A stretch of 64,000 nucleotides of DNA, taken from positions 1-64,000 of the forward strand of contig VXOJ01000014.1 in assembly GCA_009840115.1 (NCBI GenBank). The letters run 5' to 3'. This stretch comes from Gemmatimonadales bacterium. Lineage in GTDB: Bacteria; Gemmatimonadota; Gemmatimonadetes; Palauibacterales; Palauibacteraceae. The position numbers and the translations under genes were made by a program. Positions within the stretch are counted from its first letter, which is position 1. The number at the start of each line of letters is the position of its first letter. The notes beneath the pieces were generated by a model. The model was not told the origin of the DNA and made no database searches. It saw only the letters and a program-made list of their open reading frames with translations. Positions 36,731 through 45,983 of the stretch are shown one piece after another.

Positions 36731-37112
36731 CGCCCGCCCCGCCGAGCAGTTCCCGCTCCCGGGCGAGCAGATTTTTCGAGACCTCGAGCGCCGAGCGCTC
36801 GCCGGTCCAGTGCTCCTCCACCACATCCCAGCCAAGCTCCTCTCCGATTCGGTGCGTCACATACGCACAGCAGAAGACATCATCCAGAAAACCGTACGGC
36901 CCGACCTCGTCTTCCGGGATCACGTCATCCGGACTCACGAGGTAGGCGATGGCCGCATCCACCAGGATCCGCTGCTGCCGGGTCAGGCGCGGATCCTTCA
37001 TCAGGGTGAACATCAACAAACCGTAGACGGGCGCGAGGATGACGACGTCACGCAGCGTACCTGCGTATCGCGCGACCTGATCCTTCATCCACTGGAGGTA
37101 GGCGCTCGGCAT
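36639..37112 (-). CDS. DUF1232 (YkvA-like) family protein
   Basis: 157 residues. The segment AAIAYLVSPDDVIPEDEVG followed by YGFLDDV matches the DUF1232 pattern (AYL.SP.D.IPD...GYLDD), a short motif shared by small proteins of unknown role. Its N-terminal region has a hydrophobic stretch (VILAPVYGLLMFTLM). ATG at 37112 gives MPSAYLQWMKDQ; a longer frame upstream has no similarity. Between glmS and the secreted unknown gene. Function unknown. Confidence 0.75.
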   Translation of the reverse strand: MPSAYLQWMKDQVARYAGTLRDVVILAPVYGLLMFTLMKDPRLTRQQRILVDAAIAYLVSPDDVIPEDEVGPYGFLDDVFCCAYVTHRIGEELGWDVVEEHWTGERSALEVSKNLLARERELLGGAGDDVLEFAGLLDRRSDSEAERPQLVLRAAAP

Positions 37113-37267
37113 CCCCTTCCAATCCCGATCACGGTGGACCACGCGACCGGGCGGCCAGCCCGATGCACACGGCCCGGCGGCGGACGCGACGCCCAAACAT
37201 ACCACCGGCTCTTTCCCCCTGTAACCCCTTCACTACCCGCGGTGGCGGGTCCCCGGCGTCGGAGGGA

Positions 37268-39124
37268 CTACTCGACCGTCACGGTCTTCGCGAGGTTCCG
37301 CGGGCGGTCCACGTCGCAGCCTCGCAGGACGGCGATATGGTAGGCGAGAAGCTGTAGCGGAACGACGTTGACGATCGGTTGCAGGAGCGGCACCGTCGCG
37401 GGCACCGGGATCAGGTGATCCACCTTTCGGGCGAGATCGGTCTCCCGGCGGTTCACGAGCGCGATCACGCGGCCGCCGCGCGTTTTCACCTCCTCGATGT
37501 TCACGAGCACCTTCGGGTAGACGGCGCCGCGCGGAGCCATGAAGACGACGGGCATGTCTTCGTCGATGAGCGCGATCGGGCCGTGCTTCATCTCGGCCGC
37601 CGGGTATCCCTCGGCATGGATGTAGGAGATCTCCTTCAGCTTGAGCGCCCCCTCGAGGGCGATCGGAAAGTTCGGGCCCCGCCCCAGATAGAGGAAGTTG
37701 CGCGCGGGGGCGAACTCCTCCGCCACCCGCCGGATGTGGTCCTCCGTGGCCAGAACCTCCTCGATGAGGGCGGGAAGTCCGTCGAGGGCGCGCACGAAGG
37801 CGCGGCCTTCCTCGCGGCTCATCCCGCGCCGCCTTGCAATCATGAGGCCGAGCAGGGCGAGCGAAACGACCTGCGCCAGGAAGGCCTTCGTGGAGGCGAC
37901 GCCGATCTCCGGACCGGCGTGCGTGTAGATCCCGGCCCGCGTCTCCCGTGCGATCGTCGAGCCCACGACGTTGACGATTCCGAAGGTGGGGGCCCCGAGC
38001 CGTCCGGCCTCGCGCACGGCCGCGAGCGTGTCCGCGGTCTCCCCGGACTGGGAGATGCCGCCCACCACGGTCCCCGGGGCGAGGATCGGGTTCCGGTATC
38101 GGAACTCGGAGGCGTACTCCACTTCGACCGGAAGGCGCGCGAGCGCCTCGATGAGGTATTCCCCGACGAGCGCCGCATGCCAACTCGTCCCGCACCCCGT
38201 GAGGACGATGCGCTCGGCCGCGTCGATCTCCGGGCGGAACTCGTCGAGCCCGCCGAGCCGAGCCGTGCCTTCCTCCGCCAGCAGCCGGCCCCGCATCGCA
38301 TCGCGTACGGTGTTGGGCTGTTCGTGAATCTCGCGGAGCATGAAGTGGGGGTATCCCGCCTTTTCGATCTTTTCCAGGTCCCAGTCGACGCGGCGGATTT
38401 CCTTCGTGACGGGCTCCCATCCGATGTGGCCGCGGTCTCTCCCGAGATCGACGATCCGGTGCCCCGAAGCTGTGAGGACGGCCATTTCGTCGTCTTCCAG
38501 ATACACGATGTCGCGGGTGTGTTCGAGGACCGCAGCCACGTCCGAAGCCACCCAGGTCGCTTCTTCGTCCGTCTCTCCGATCCCGAGCAGCAGGGGCGCG
38601 CCGCGGCGGGCGACGACGATCCGCGCCGGGTCGTGCACGCTCATGACGGCGAGCCCCAGCGTGCCCTCCACCTGGGTCAGCGAGGCGGCAACGGCGCGCT
38701 CGAGGTTCCCGTCGAACGCTTCCTCGATCAGGTGGGCGACGACCTCGGTATCGGTCTCGGAAGTGAAGCGGTGGCCGAGTTCGGAGAGCTTCGTTCGCAG
38801 TGCGTCGCAGTTCTCGATCACGCCGTTGTGGACCAGCACCACCTCGCCCCGGTCGCCCGTAAGCGGGTGGGCATTGGCGCGGGTCGGCGCGCCGTGCGTC
38901 GCCCAGCGGGTGTGAGCGATTCCGGTCGTTCCCGAAAGCGGGGCCTCGGCGAGCCGGTCCGCCAGGTCGTCGACGCGGCCCGCGCACTTGCGGAGCCTGA
39001 GCCCCGAACCGGTGTGCACGGCGAGGCCCGCCGAGTCGTACCCGCGGTATTCGAGGCGGCGGAGCCCGTTCAGCAGGAGCGGGGCCGCCTCCTCCGCCCC
39101 GACGTAGCCGACGATCCCGCACAT
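37268..39124 (-). CDS. glmS: Glucosamine-6-phosphate synthase
   Basis: Makes glucosamine-6-P from fructose-6-P and glutamine, first step to UDP-GlcNAc; 618 residues. Starts MCGIVGYVG, so Cys2 becomes the N-terminal nucleophile of the glutaminase domain; two SIS isomerase domains follow, and the protein ends with the conserved RNLAKTVTVE. ATG at 39124, 7 bp after glmM. No glmS ribozyme is seen upstream, since glmM runs into it. Confidence 0.97.
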   Translation of the reverse strand: MCGIVGYVGAEEAAPLLLNGLRRLEYRGYDSAGLAVHTGSGLRLRKCAGRVDDLADRLAEAPLSGTTGIAHTRWATHGAPTRANAHPLTGDRGEVVLVHNGVIENCDALRTKLSELGHRFTSETDTEVVAHLIEEAFDGNLERAVAASLTQVEGTLGLAVMSVHDPARIVVARRGAPLLLGIGETDEEATWVASDVAAVLEHTRDIVYLEDDEMAVLTASGHRIVDLGRDRGHIGWEPVTKEIRRVDWDLEKIEKAGYPHFMLREIHEQPNTVRDAMRGRLLAEEGTARLGGLDEFRPEIDAAERIVLTGCGTSWHAALVGEYLIEALARLPVEVEYASEFRYRNPILAPGTVVGGISQSGETADTLAAVREAGRLGAPTFGIVNVVGSTIARETRAGIYTHAGPEIGVASTKAFLAQVVSLALLGLMIARRRGMSREEGRAFVRALDGLPALIEEVLATEDHIRRVAEEFAPARNFLYLGRGPNFPIALEGALKLKEISYIHAEGYPAAEMKHGPIALIDEDMPVVFMAPRGAVYPKVLVNIEEVKTRGGRVIALVNRRETDLARKVDHLIPVPATVPLLQPIVNVVPLQLLAYHIAVLRGCDVDRPRNLAKTVTVE

Positions 39125-39131
39125 CCGCCGC

Positions 39132-40508
39132 TCAGACCCCCCGCCGGACCAGCGCCTCGACCCAGTCCGCGCGCTCGTCCGCCAGTACCTCGCCGGCCGC
39201 CTCCGCCATGATGCGGAAGATCGGCTCGGTGCCCGACGGTCTGGCGTGGATCCACGACCCATCCGACCACTCGAGCCGGATCCCGTCCTGCCGGTCCACC
39301 GTCGCCCCGGACGGAGCCGCGGCCGCGATCGCGGCGAGCGCCTCCTCGATGCCCAGTCCTTCCCGGGAGATCGTCCGCTTCACGATCCGGTACGAGGGTC
39401 GCTCGTCGACCGCGGCGCCGAGGGTCGAACCGCACTCCGCGAGAAACTGCAGGATCAGGGCGGCGGCCAGCGGGGCGTCCCGCGTGAGGTGCAGTCCCCC
39501 GTAGATCACGCCGCCGTTCCCCTCTCCACCGATCGCACTCCCCGCCTCGAGCATGCGGGCGACGACGTTCGCCTCCGCCACCGGCGTGCGGATCAGCGGC
39601 ACGCCGGCGCGATCCGCCGCGTCCTGGATCAGGCGGCTCGCGGAGAGGTTCGTCACGACGGGCGCCGGCTCGCGGGCCGCGACGAGTTCGACGGCCAGCG
39701 CGAGGGTCCAGTCCTCGCCCACGGGACGCCCCCTCTCGTCCACCAGGGCGAGGCGGTCGACATCGGGGTCCACGGCGAAACCGATGTCCGCGCGCACCTC
39801 CGTGACGCACTCGGAGAGCTTTCCGAGGTTCTCGACCAGAGGCTCGGGAGGACGGGGGAAACGGCCGTCGGGTTCCAGGTCGAGCCCGCTGACCCGACAG
39901 CCGAGACGCTCGAGCAGGGGGTGCATGATCGGCCCTCCGGCGCCGCGCACGCAGTCGAGCGCGACGTGGAACGCGTTCGACGCGATGAGTTCGCGGTCGA
40001 TGATCGGCAGCGACAGAATCCGCTCGATGTGGGCGTGGCCGGCGCCTTCCCGCGCACTTCTGTTTCCCATGCGCGCGGAATCCACGTACTCGATCTCTCC
40101 CTCGAACCTTCGCTGGACCTCCCGCCCGGCGGCCGGCGAGAGAAACCGCCCCTCGCGCGCCACCAGCTTGAGCCCGTTCCACGGCGCCGGATTGTGGGAG
40201 GCGGTAACGAGGAGTCCGCCGCTGGCGGCCTCGTCCTCTCCCACGGCGAGGAGACCCGTGGGCGTCGCCACGATCCCGAGGTCGCACACGTCCAGCCCGA
40301 CGGCCCGGACCCCGGCCGACACGGCGTCGAGCAGCACAGGCCCGGAGACGCGGCTGTCGCGGCCGATCAGAACATGCCCCCGGCCGGGAGCCGCGGCGGC
40401 GATGTGCGCGGCGAACGCGGCGCCGTAGCGGGTCGCGATCTCGGGCGTGAGCCCGCGCCCGACGATGCCCCGAATGCCCGAAGCAGAAACGATGAGTGAC
40501 CTTGACAC
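39132..40508 (-). CDS. glmM: Phosphoglucosamine mutase (GlmM-type)
   Basis: Alpha-D-phosphohexomutase, about 458 residues. Catalytic Ser in LLVTASHNPAPWNG, metal-binding DPDVDR, sugar-binding GEGNGG and phosphate-binding RPSGTEP. Position next to glmS supports glucosamine-6-P to glucosamine-1-P conversion; phosphomannomutase activity cannot be excluded from sequence alone. GTG 40508 has GGAG seven bases upstream; a GTG at 40520 would add four residues. Confidence 0.88.
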   Translation of the reverse strand: MSRSLIVSASGIRGIVGRGLTPEIATRYGAAFAAHIAAAAPGRGHVLIGRDSRVSGPVLLDAVSAGVRAVGLDVCDLGIVATPTGLLAVGEDEAASGGLLVTASHNPAPWNGLKLVAREGRFLSPAAGREVQRRFEGEIEYVDSARMGNRSAREGAGHAHIERILSLPIIDRELIASNAFHVALDCVRGAGGPIMHPLLERLGCRVSGLDLEPDGRFPRPPEPLVENLGKLSECVTEVRADIGFAVDPDVDRLALVDERGRPVGEDWTLALAVELVAAREPAPVVTNLSASRLIQDAADRAGVPLIRTPVAEANVVARMLEAGSAIGGEGNGGVIYGGLHLTRDAPLAAALILQFLAECGSTLGAAVDERPSYRIVKRTISREGLGIEEALAAIAAAAPSGATVDRQDGIRLEWSDGSWIHARPSGTEPIFRIMAEAAGEVLADERADWVEALVRRGV

Positions 40509-40691
40509 GCTGTTCTCCACCGACCGTGAGATGGACGCGGGATCTTAAGGGTTGGACGTCCGCGCGGCTTGCGGCGGCCTCTCCGGTCGCCCTCCCTTCA
40601 CGGCGGGAATACGCGGGAATACCTTGCGCGCTGGACCCGCGATGCGTCGTGCCACGCGTCGTCTGCCTCTACCTGAGCCGGAGATGAAGAC

Positions 40692-41852
40692 GTGGACCCA
40701 GCCGCCCAGAGGTTCGGAACCCGGGCCATCCACGCCGGGCAGCGCCCCGATCCCGCGACCGGGGCGATCATGATGCCGATCTTCCAGACGTCGACCTACG
40801 TGCAGGACGCCGTCGGCGCGCCGCGCGACGGTTACGACTACGCGCGGGTCAGGAACCCCACGCGCGAAGCCCTCCAGGCGAATCTGGCCGCGCTCGAAAA
40901 CGGGCGGTACGGCGCGGCGTTCTCCTCGGGTCTCGCCGCGACGGAAGCGATCGTAAAGACGGTGCTCAAGGCGGGCGACCACCTCATCTGCGGAGCGGAC
41001 GTGTACGGGGGCGTCGACCGCATGCTGCGCCACGTGTGGGAGCGGTTCGGCGTCGACTTCGATTTCGTGAACACGGGAGATCTCGATCAGGTGCGCGCCG
41101 CGATCCGGCCCGAGACGCGCCTCATCCACGTCGAGACGCCGAGCAACCCGACGATGACGATCACGGATATCGCGGCCTGCGCCGCGATCGCCCGCGATGC
41201 GGGCGCCGTATTGTCCGTCGACAACACGTTTGCGACGCCCTTTCTCCAGCGCCCGCTCGACGATGGCGCGGACGTCGTGATGCACTCGACGACGAAGTTC
41301 CTCAACGGCCACAGTGACATGATCGGTGGCGCCTTGCTCACGAACTCCGGCGAACTGGCTGAAGGGTTTCACTTTCAGCAGAAGACGAGCGGGGCCGTCC
41401 CGGGCCCCTTCGACTGCTGGCTCGTCCTCCGCGGCACGAAGACGCTGCACCTGCGCATGCCGGCCCACTGCCGGAACGCACGGCAGGTCGTCGACGTGCT
41501 GCGGGGGCACGATGAAGTCGAATCCGTTCGCTATCCCGGCCTCGAAGACCATCCGCAGCACGCGCTGGCCAGACGTCAGATGCGCGACTTCGGCTCCATG
41601 GTGAGCTTCGACCTGGGTACGGAGGAACGGGCCAACCGCTTCGCCGGATCGACGCGGGTGTTCCAGCTGGCCGAGAGCCTCGGCGGGGTCGAGAGTCTCG
41701 TGTGCGTTCCCTTTACGATGACCCACGCCTCGGTACCCGACGAAAAGAAGCGGGAGATCGGGCTGGGGCCGGGACTCGTCCGGCTGTCGGTGGGCGTGGA
41801 GGACGGTGACGACCTGGCGGAGGACATCGAGCAGGCCCTGGCCCGCCTCTGA
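40692..41852 (+). CDS. Cystathionine gamma-synthase/lyase family PLP enzyme
   Basis: 386-residue trans-sulfuration enzyme of the Cys/Met metabolism PLP family. PLP-Lys lies in HSTTKFLNGHSD; YARVRNPTREALQ and SGLAATEA bind PLP phosphate. Family members act as cystathionine gamma-synthase, gamma-lyase or beta-lyase, and the sequence does not settle which. GTG start with GGAG eight bases upstream. Divergent from glmM across a 171-bp gap with no convincing promoter. The following 149 bp hold a tandem repeat and no gene. Confidence 0.9.
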   Translation: MDPAAQRFGTRAIHAGQRPDPATGAIMMPIFQTSTYVQDAVGAPRDGYDYARVRNPTREALQANLAALENGRYGAAFSSGLAATEAIVKTVLKAGDHLICGADVYGGVDRMLRHVWERFGVDFDFVNTGDLDQVRAAIRPETRLIHVETPSNPTMTITDIAACAAIARDAGAVLSVDNTFATPFLQRPLDDGADVVMHSTTKFLNGHSDMIGGALLTNSGELAEGFHFQQKTSGAVPGPFDCWLVLRGTKTLHLRMPAHCRNARQVVDVLRGHDEVESVRYPGLEDHPQHALARRQMRDFGSMVSFDLGTEERANRFAGSTRVFQLAESLGGVESLVCVPFTMTHASVPDEKKREIGLGPGLVRLSVGVEDGDDLAEDIEQALARL

Positions 41853-41866
41853 GCGGCGGGGTTGCG

Positions 41867-41902
41867 GCGGTCCCGAAGGTCGAAGCGGTCCCGAAGGTTG
41901 AA
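41867..41902. repeat. 18-bp tandem repeat
   Basis: Two adjacent copies of GCGGTCCCGAAGGTCGAA, differing at one base (C/T), just after the PLP-enzyme stop. No hairpin or U-run follows. Origin unclear. Confidence 0.7.
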
Positions 41903-42001
41903 ACAGGTAATCCGGGCCGGACGTAAAGTCGGGAGCGCGGAATCCGGCCCCGCGAATCGGCCGGCTCACACGAGCGCGACTTGACGCGCAGGGGGTGATG
42001 G

Positions 42002-42991
42002 ATGGCGGCAGGCGACGAACACCAGAGGCGGATCCTGACACAGATCGCCGCGGTCTCGTGGGAACACCCGGCGGACCGGGCGGCGCTGAATACGCTGCGC
42101 AAGATCCCCGGGTTCGATCTCCTCCTGCGCAAGATCTTCGCGCTGTTCGGCGAGCGCGCGATCCGGCTCGCCTTCAAGGCCAACGCGGTGCGTACGTCCG
42201 AGCGGCAGTACCCGTGGGTTCACGCGCGCCTGGCGCGCGTCTGCGAGGTACTCGACGTGGAGAAGCCGCCGGAGTGCTACATCTCGCAGACGCACCTGGT
42301 GAACGCGGGAGCGGTGGGGTTCGGCGAGCCCTTCATCGTCCTCAACTCCTCGATGCTCGAGATCCTCTCCGAGGACGAGGTCGAAGCCGTCCTCGGCCAC
42401 GAAGTGGGACACATCATATCCGGGCATGTGCTCTACCGGACCATGCTGATCCTGGTGCTCAACCTGGTCGTTCTCCGCTATTCGTTCGCCGGCCTTGCAC
42501 TTCTGCCGATCTACATGGGCCTCATGGAGTGGTACCGGAAGAGCGAACTCTCATCGGACCGTGCCGGGCTCCTCGCGGTGCAGAATCCGGAGGTCGCGAT
42601 GTCCGCGCTGATGCAGCTTGCGGGCGGCGGGCGGGGCGTCTCTCTGGACCTCGACGAGTTCATCGCGCAGTCGGACGAGTACCGGGCCGGCGGCGATCTC
42701 CTCGACGCCGTCTACAAGGTGCTCAACGTGCTCGGCCAGACGCATCCGTTCGCCGTCATCCGCGTGGCCGAACTGCGCGACTGGATCGAGAGCGGCGCGT
42801 ACGACCGCATTCTGGCGGGTGAGTACCAGCACCGGGACGAGAAGGACGACCGTCCGTATCGCGAGGATCTGCGAGAGGCGGCGAAGGGCTATCAGGACGG
42901 CGCGCGCGAACTCTTCGACGAGGTCGACGCCGCGGTGGATCGGTTGCGCGACCGGCTGACCGGCGCCTTCCGGGGACGCACGGAAGACTAG
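42002..42991 (+). CDS. M48 family metalloprotease
   Basis: 329 residues. HEVGH at 133-137 is the zinc-binding catalytic motif and Glu182 in SELSSDRAG is the third ligand, as in HtpX/Ste24 proteins. A hydrophobic segment at about 148-175 probably spans or enters the membrane between the two. Unlike HtpX there is no N-terminal pair of helices. The C-terminal 100 residues are charged. ATG with GGGGG upstream; the gene ends one base before purD. Substrate unknown. Confidence 0.88.
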   Translation: MAAGDEHQRRILTQIAAVSWEHPADRAALNTLRKIPGFDLLLRKIFALFGERAIRLAFKANAVRTSERQYPWVHARLARVCEVLDVEKPPECYISQTHLVNAGAVGFGEPFIVLNSSMLEILSEDEVEAVLGHEVGHIISGHVLYRTMLILVLNLVVLRYSFAGLALLPIYMGLMEWYRKSELSSDRAGLLAVQNPEVAMSALMQLAGGGRGVSLDLDEFIAQSDEYRAGGDLLDAVYKVLNVLGQTHPFAVIRVAELRDWIESGAYDRILAGEYQHRDEKDDRPYREDLREAAKGYQDGARELFDEVDAAVDRLRDRLTGAFRGRTED

Positions 42992-42992
42992 C

Positions 42993-44318
42993 TTGAACCT
43001 CCTCATCATCGGAAGCGGCGGCCGGGAGCACGCCTTCGCGGACTGCCTGCGCCGCGACGCGCCGGACGCCGCCATCTACGCGGCCCCCGGCAACCCGGGC
43101 ATGCTCGGCACGGCGGAACTCGTCGACATCGGCGCCGCGGATATCGGAGGCCTGCTCGACTTCGCGGCGGCGCGGCGCGTCGACCTCACGGTCGTCGGCC
43201 CCGAAGCGCCTCTCGCGGCGGGCATCGCCGACCGCTTCGCCGAGGCGGGTCTGCCCGTCTTCGGGCCCGACCGGGCGGGAGCCCGCCTGGAAGCTTCCAA
43301 GGCGTTCGCCAAACGGCTGATGCGCGACTGCGGCGTTCCGACGGCGGATCACGAGACGTTCGACGATGCGGCGGCGGCGCTGGACTACGTCGCGGGTCAC
43401 GACGAACCCCTCGTCGTCAAGGCCTCGGGTCTGGCGGCCGGCAAGGGCGCGATTGTCTGCGAAACGCGCGGCGAAGCCCGGACGGCGATCGAGGAGATGA
43501 TGGTCGGCCGCAAGTTCGGGGACGCGGGCGGGCGGGTCGTGATCGAGGAGTTCATGCGCGGTGTGGAGCTGTCCGTGTTCTTCGTGGCGGACGGGGAACG
43601 CGCCGTCCCCCTGCTCACCTCCCGTGACTACAAGCGGGTCGGGGAGGGGGACCGCGGCCTGAACACCGGCGGCATGGGGGCGTACGCCCCCGCGGCGCCG
43701 GCGGATCCGGACTTCATCGACGAAGTGCGGCGCGAGATCGCGCAACCCGTGCTCGACGCGATGGCGGAGTCCGGCGCCCCCTATCGCGGCTTCCTGTACG
43801 CGGGGCTCATGCTGACTGCCACCGGGCCGCGCGTCGTCGAGTTCAACTGTCGGATGGGAGATCCGGAGACGCAGGTCGTCCTCCCGCTCACGAGTTCGAA
43901 CCTGCTCGAACCGATGCTGCGGGTCGCGCACGGCGACTCGCTCGCCGGCTGGCGCCCGGAGGCCGCTCCCGGGCACGCGCTCGTCACCGTCATGGCGAGC
44001 GCCGGATATCCGGAAAGCTCGGAATCCGGACGGCCGATCGAGATTCCCGCCTTCGATCCCGCCGAGGTAAGGGTGTTTCACGCCGGAACGGCGATGAAGG
44101 AGGGGCGGCTGGTCACCGCCGGAGGGCGGGTACTCGGAATCACCGGGTTCGGCGGAACGCTCGAGGAAGCGGCACGACGCAGCCGCGAAGCCGCGGCCCG
44201 GATCCGATTCGATGGTGCTCATTCCCGGTCCGACATCGGCTGGCACGAACTGGATCCCGACCGCCTCGGGCCGGACGAATCGGCGCGAATCCACCCCTCG
44301 ACCCTCCCGGGACACTAG
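42993..44318 (+). CDS. purD: Phosphoribosylamine-glycine ligase
   Basis: GAR synthetase, second step of purine synthesis; 441 residues. Begins MNLLIIGSGGREHAFADCL from a TTG, right after the protease stop. ATP-grasp domain with VVKASGLAAGKGAIV and EFNCRMGDPETQVVLP. Other pur genes are not nearby. Confidence 0.96.
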   Translation: MNLLIIGSGGREHAFADCLRRDAPDAAIYAAPGNPGMLGTAELVDIGAADIGGLLDFAAARRVDLTVVGPEAPLAAGIADRFAEAGLPVFGPDRAGARLEASKAFAKRLMRDCGVPTADHETFDDAAAALDYVAGHDEPLVVKASGLAAGKGAIVCETRGEARTAIEEMMVGRKFGDAGGRVVIEEFMRGVELSVFFVADGERAVPLLTSRDYKRVGEGDRGLNTGGMGAYAPAAPADPDFIDEVRREIAQPVLDAMAESGAPYRGFLYAGLMLTATGPRVVEFNCRMGDPETQVVLPLTSSNLLEPMLRVAHGDSLAGWRPEAAPGHALVTVMASAGYPESSESGRPIEIPAFDPAEVRVFHAGTAMKEGRLVTAGGRVLGITGFGGTLEEAARRSREAAARIRFDGAHSRSDIGWHELDPDRLGPDESARIHPSTLPGH

Positions 44319-44322
44319 TGTC

Positions 44323-45174
44323 GTGCCGGAGCTTCCCGAGGTGGAGACGATGCGACGGGATCTCGCCCCGCTCCTCCGAGGCCGACGGATCCGCCGCACC
44401 CGGGTCCATCACGACGACCTGATCCTCGGCGGGCTCTCGGCGCGGTCGTTTTCGCGCGCCGTGCTCGGGCGCACCTTCGGAGACGCGGACCGCCGGGCCA
44501 AGTACCTGCTCTTCCCGCTCCACGGGGCGGACGGCATCGACGGTCCGGTGGAGCGGTTGATGCGCGTCCAGGTCCGCATGACCGGCCGCTTCGCGCTCGC
44601 CCCGCAACGTCCGGACTCCCCCGAGTTCCGGCATCCGGGCCTCGACCTCGAACTCGACGATGGCCGGACGCTCTTCTACGACGATGTCCGCCGCCTCGGC
44701 GGCTTCGACCTGCTCACACCCGAGGCCTGGAGGGCCCGGGAGACCGCGCTCGGACCGGAGCCCCTCGGCCGAACGTTCACCGCCGCCGGTCTGGCTCGCA
44801 TCGTCGCGCCGCTGCGGGCGCCGATCAAGAACACGCTGCTGGACCAGCGGCGCGTCGCGGGCGTGGGGAACATCTACGCCAGCGAAGCGTTGTACCGCGC
44901 GAAGATCGACCCGCGCCGACCGGCTGGCTCGCTCGACGCGGACGAGGTGCGCCGACTGCACCGGGCGGTGCGGGCGGTCCTCCGCGAGGCGCTCGCGAGC
45001 GCGGGAACGACGCTGCGGGACTATCGCGCCGTCAACGGCCGCTCCGGCTCCTTTCAGACGCGGCTGGACGTCTACCAGCGGGAAGGCGTCGCGTGCCCGG
45101 CCTGCACCCGACCGATCCGCCGGATCGTGCAGGCCGGACGGAGTTCGTTCTTCTGTGCCGGCTGCCAGAGTTAG
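44323..45174 (+). CDS. mutM: Formamidopyrimidine-DNA glycosylase
   Basis: Removes 8-oxoguanine and cuts the abasic site; 283 residues. GTG at 44323 gives the required PELPEVE N-terminus, with Pro2 as Schiff-base nucleophile and Glu3. H2TH region has RRVAGVGNIYASEALY; C-terminal zinc finger CPACTRP...CAGC. The frame is open earlier within purD but only this start places Pro second. 4 bp after purD. Confidence 0.95.
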   Translation: MPELPEVETMRRDLAPLLRGRRIRRTRVHHDDLILGGLSARSFSRAVLGRTFGDADRRAKYLLFPLHGADGIDGPVERLMRVQVRMTGRFALAPQRPDSPEFRHPGLDLELDDGRTLFYDDVRRLGGFDLLTPEAWRARETALGPEPLGRTFTAAGLARIVAPLRAPIKNTLLDQRRVAGVGNIYASEALYRAKIDPRRPAGSLDADEVRRLHRAVRAVLREALASAGTTLRDYRAVNGRSGSFQTRLDVYQREGVACPACTRPIRRIVQAGRSSFFCAGCQS

Positions 45175-45337
45175 CGTCGTGCGCCCCGGGACGGGATCGG
45201 CGCATGCCGGCGACGGCCTCCGACGCGCATATTGGTCGCGCAGCCGTGTAGGGTGGGCCGGAACCCGGCGTACGGCGTCGGTTGCGACGACCCGGCCGCC
45301 GCCGGCCCGCCGCCGCGACCCGGAGGGGCAGGATCGA

Positions 45338-45931
45338 GTGAACTACTCGGATCACAGCGAGCAGACGCTGGTGGAGATGTGCCTCCGCGGCGATGAACGG
45401 GCCGCACGCGAGATCGTGCTCCGGTTCGAGCGTCCTGTCTTCTCTCTCATCTTCCGGATGGTGCGGGACCGTGAACTGGCGGAGGACCTGGCCCAGGAAA
45501 CGTTCGTCCGCACGCTGAACAACCTCCGCCGGTACGATCCCTCCTACAAGTTCTCCTCCTGGCTCTTCAAGATCGGCTACAACCTGACGATAGATCATCT
45601 GCGCAAGAAGGAACTCGACGTCGTTTCCATGCACGGGGCGCCGGACGCCGTGACCCCGGATCGCCAGGCCGCGACGGAAATCACGCTGGTCTCGGGTGAC
45701 GAACGACCCGATGAACTCCTCGAGGCCCGCGAACTCGGATCCGAGATCGAAGCGGCCATCGGGCGGCTGCGACCCGAATACCGAACCGCGATCCTCCTGC
45801 GGCACATCGAGGGGTACGCGTACGATGAGATCGCGCAGGTGATGGAGATCCCGCTCGGGACGGTGAAGACCTACATCCACCGGGCGAGAAACGAATTGAA
45901 GGCCGCTCTCGTACATCTGACGGAGCCGTAG
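45338..45931 (+). CDS. ECF-type RNA polymerase sigma factor
   Basis: 197 residues. Region 2 at about 30-90 (DLAQETFVRTLNNLRRYDP, SSWLFKIGYNLTIDHLRKK) and region 4 at about 140-190 (YRTAILLRHIEGYAYDEIAQ, GTVKTYIHRARNELK). The linker at 95-135 is longer than in the smallest ECF factors. GTG start with GGAGGGG upstream. Followed by its likely anti-sigma factor. The 163-bp gap before it holds no gene and no clear promoter; a GC hairpin precedes the start. Confidence 0.93.
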   Translation: MNYSDHSEQTLVEMCLRGDERAAREIVLRFERPVFSLIFRMVRDRELAEDLAQETFVRTLNNLRRYDPSYKFSSWLFKIGYNLTIDHLRKKELDVVSMHGAPDAVTPDRQAATEITLVSGDERPDELLEARELGSEIEAAIGRLRPEYRTAILLRHIEGYAYDEIAQVMEIPLGTVKTYIHRARNELKAALVHLTEP

Positions 45932-45983
45932 CGGCCCGCGACCGCTTTTTCGCGGGTTCCAGCGCCTTCAGGGAAAAACAGGA

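Noticed and set aside
37113-37267. Possible glmS ribozyme
   Set aside because: The ribozyme would lie 5' of glmS, where glmM ends 7 bp away; the 155-bp gap is downstream of glmS and shows nothing recognisable.
45175-45337. GC-rich repeats before the sigma gene as a possible CRISPR or operator
   Set aside because: No regular repeat-spacer pattern and no clear -35/-10; only a local GC hairpin.
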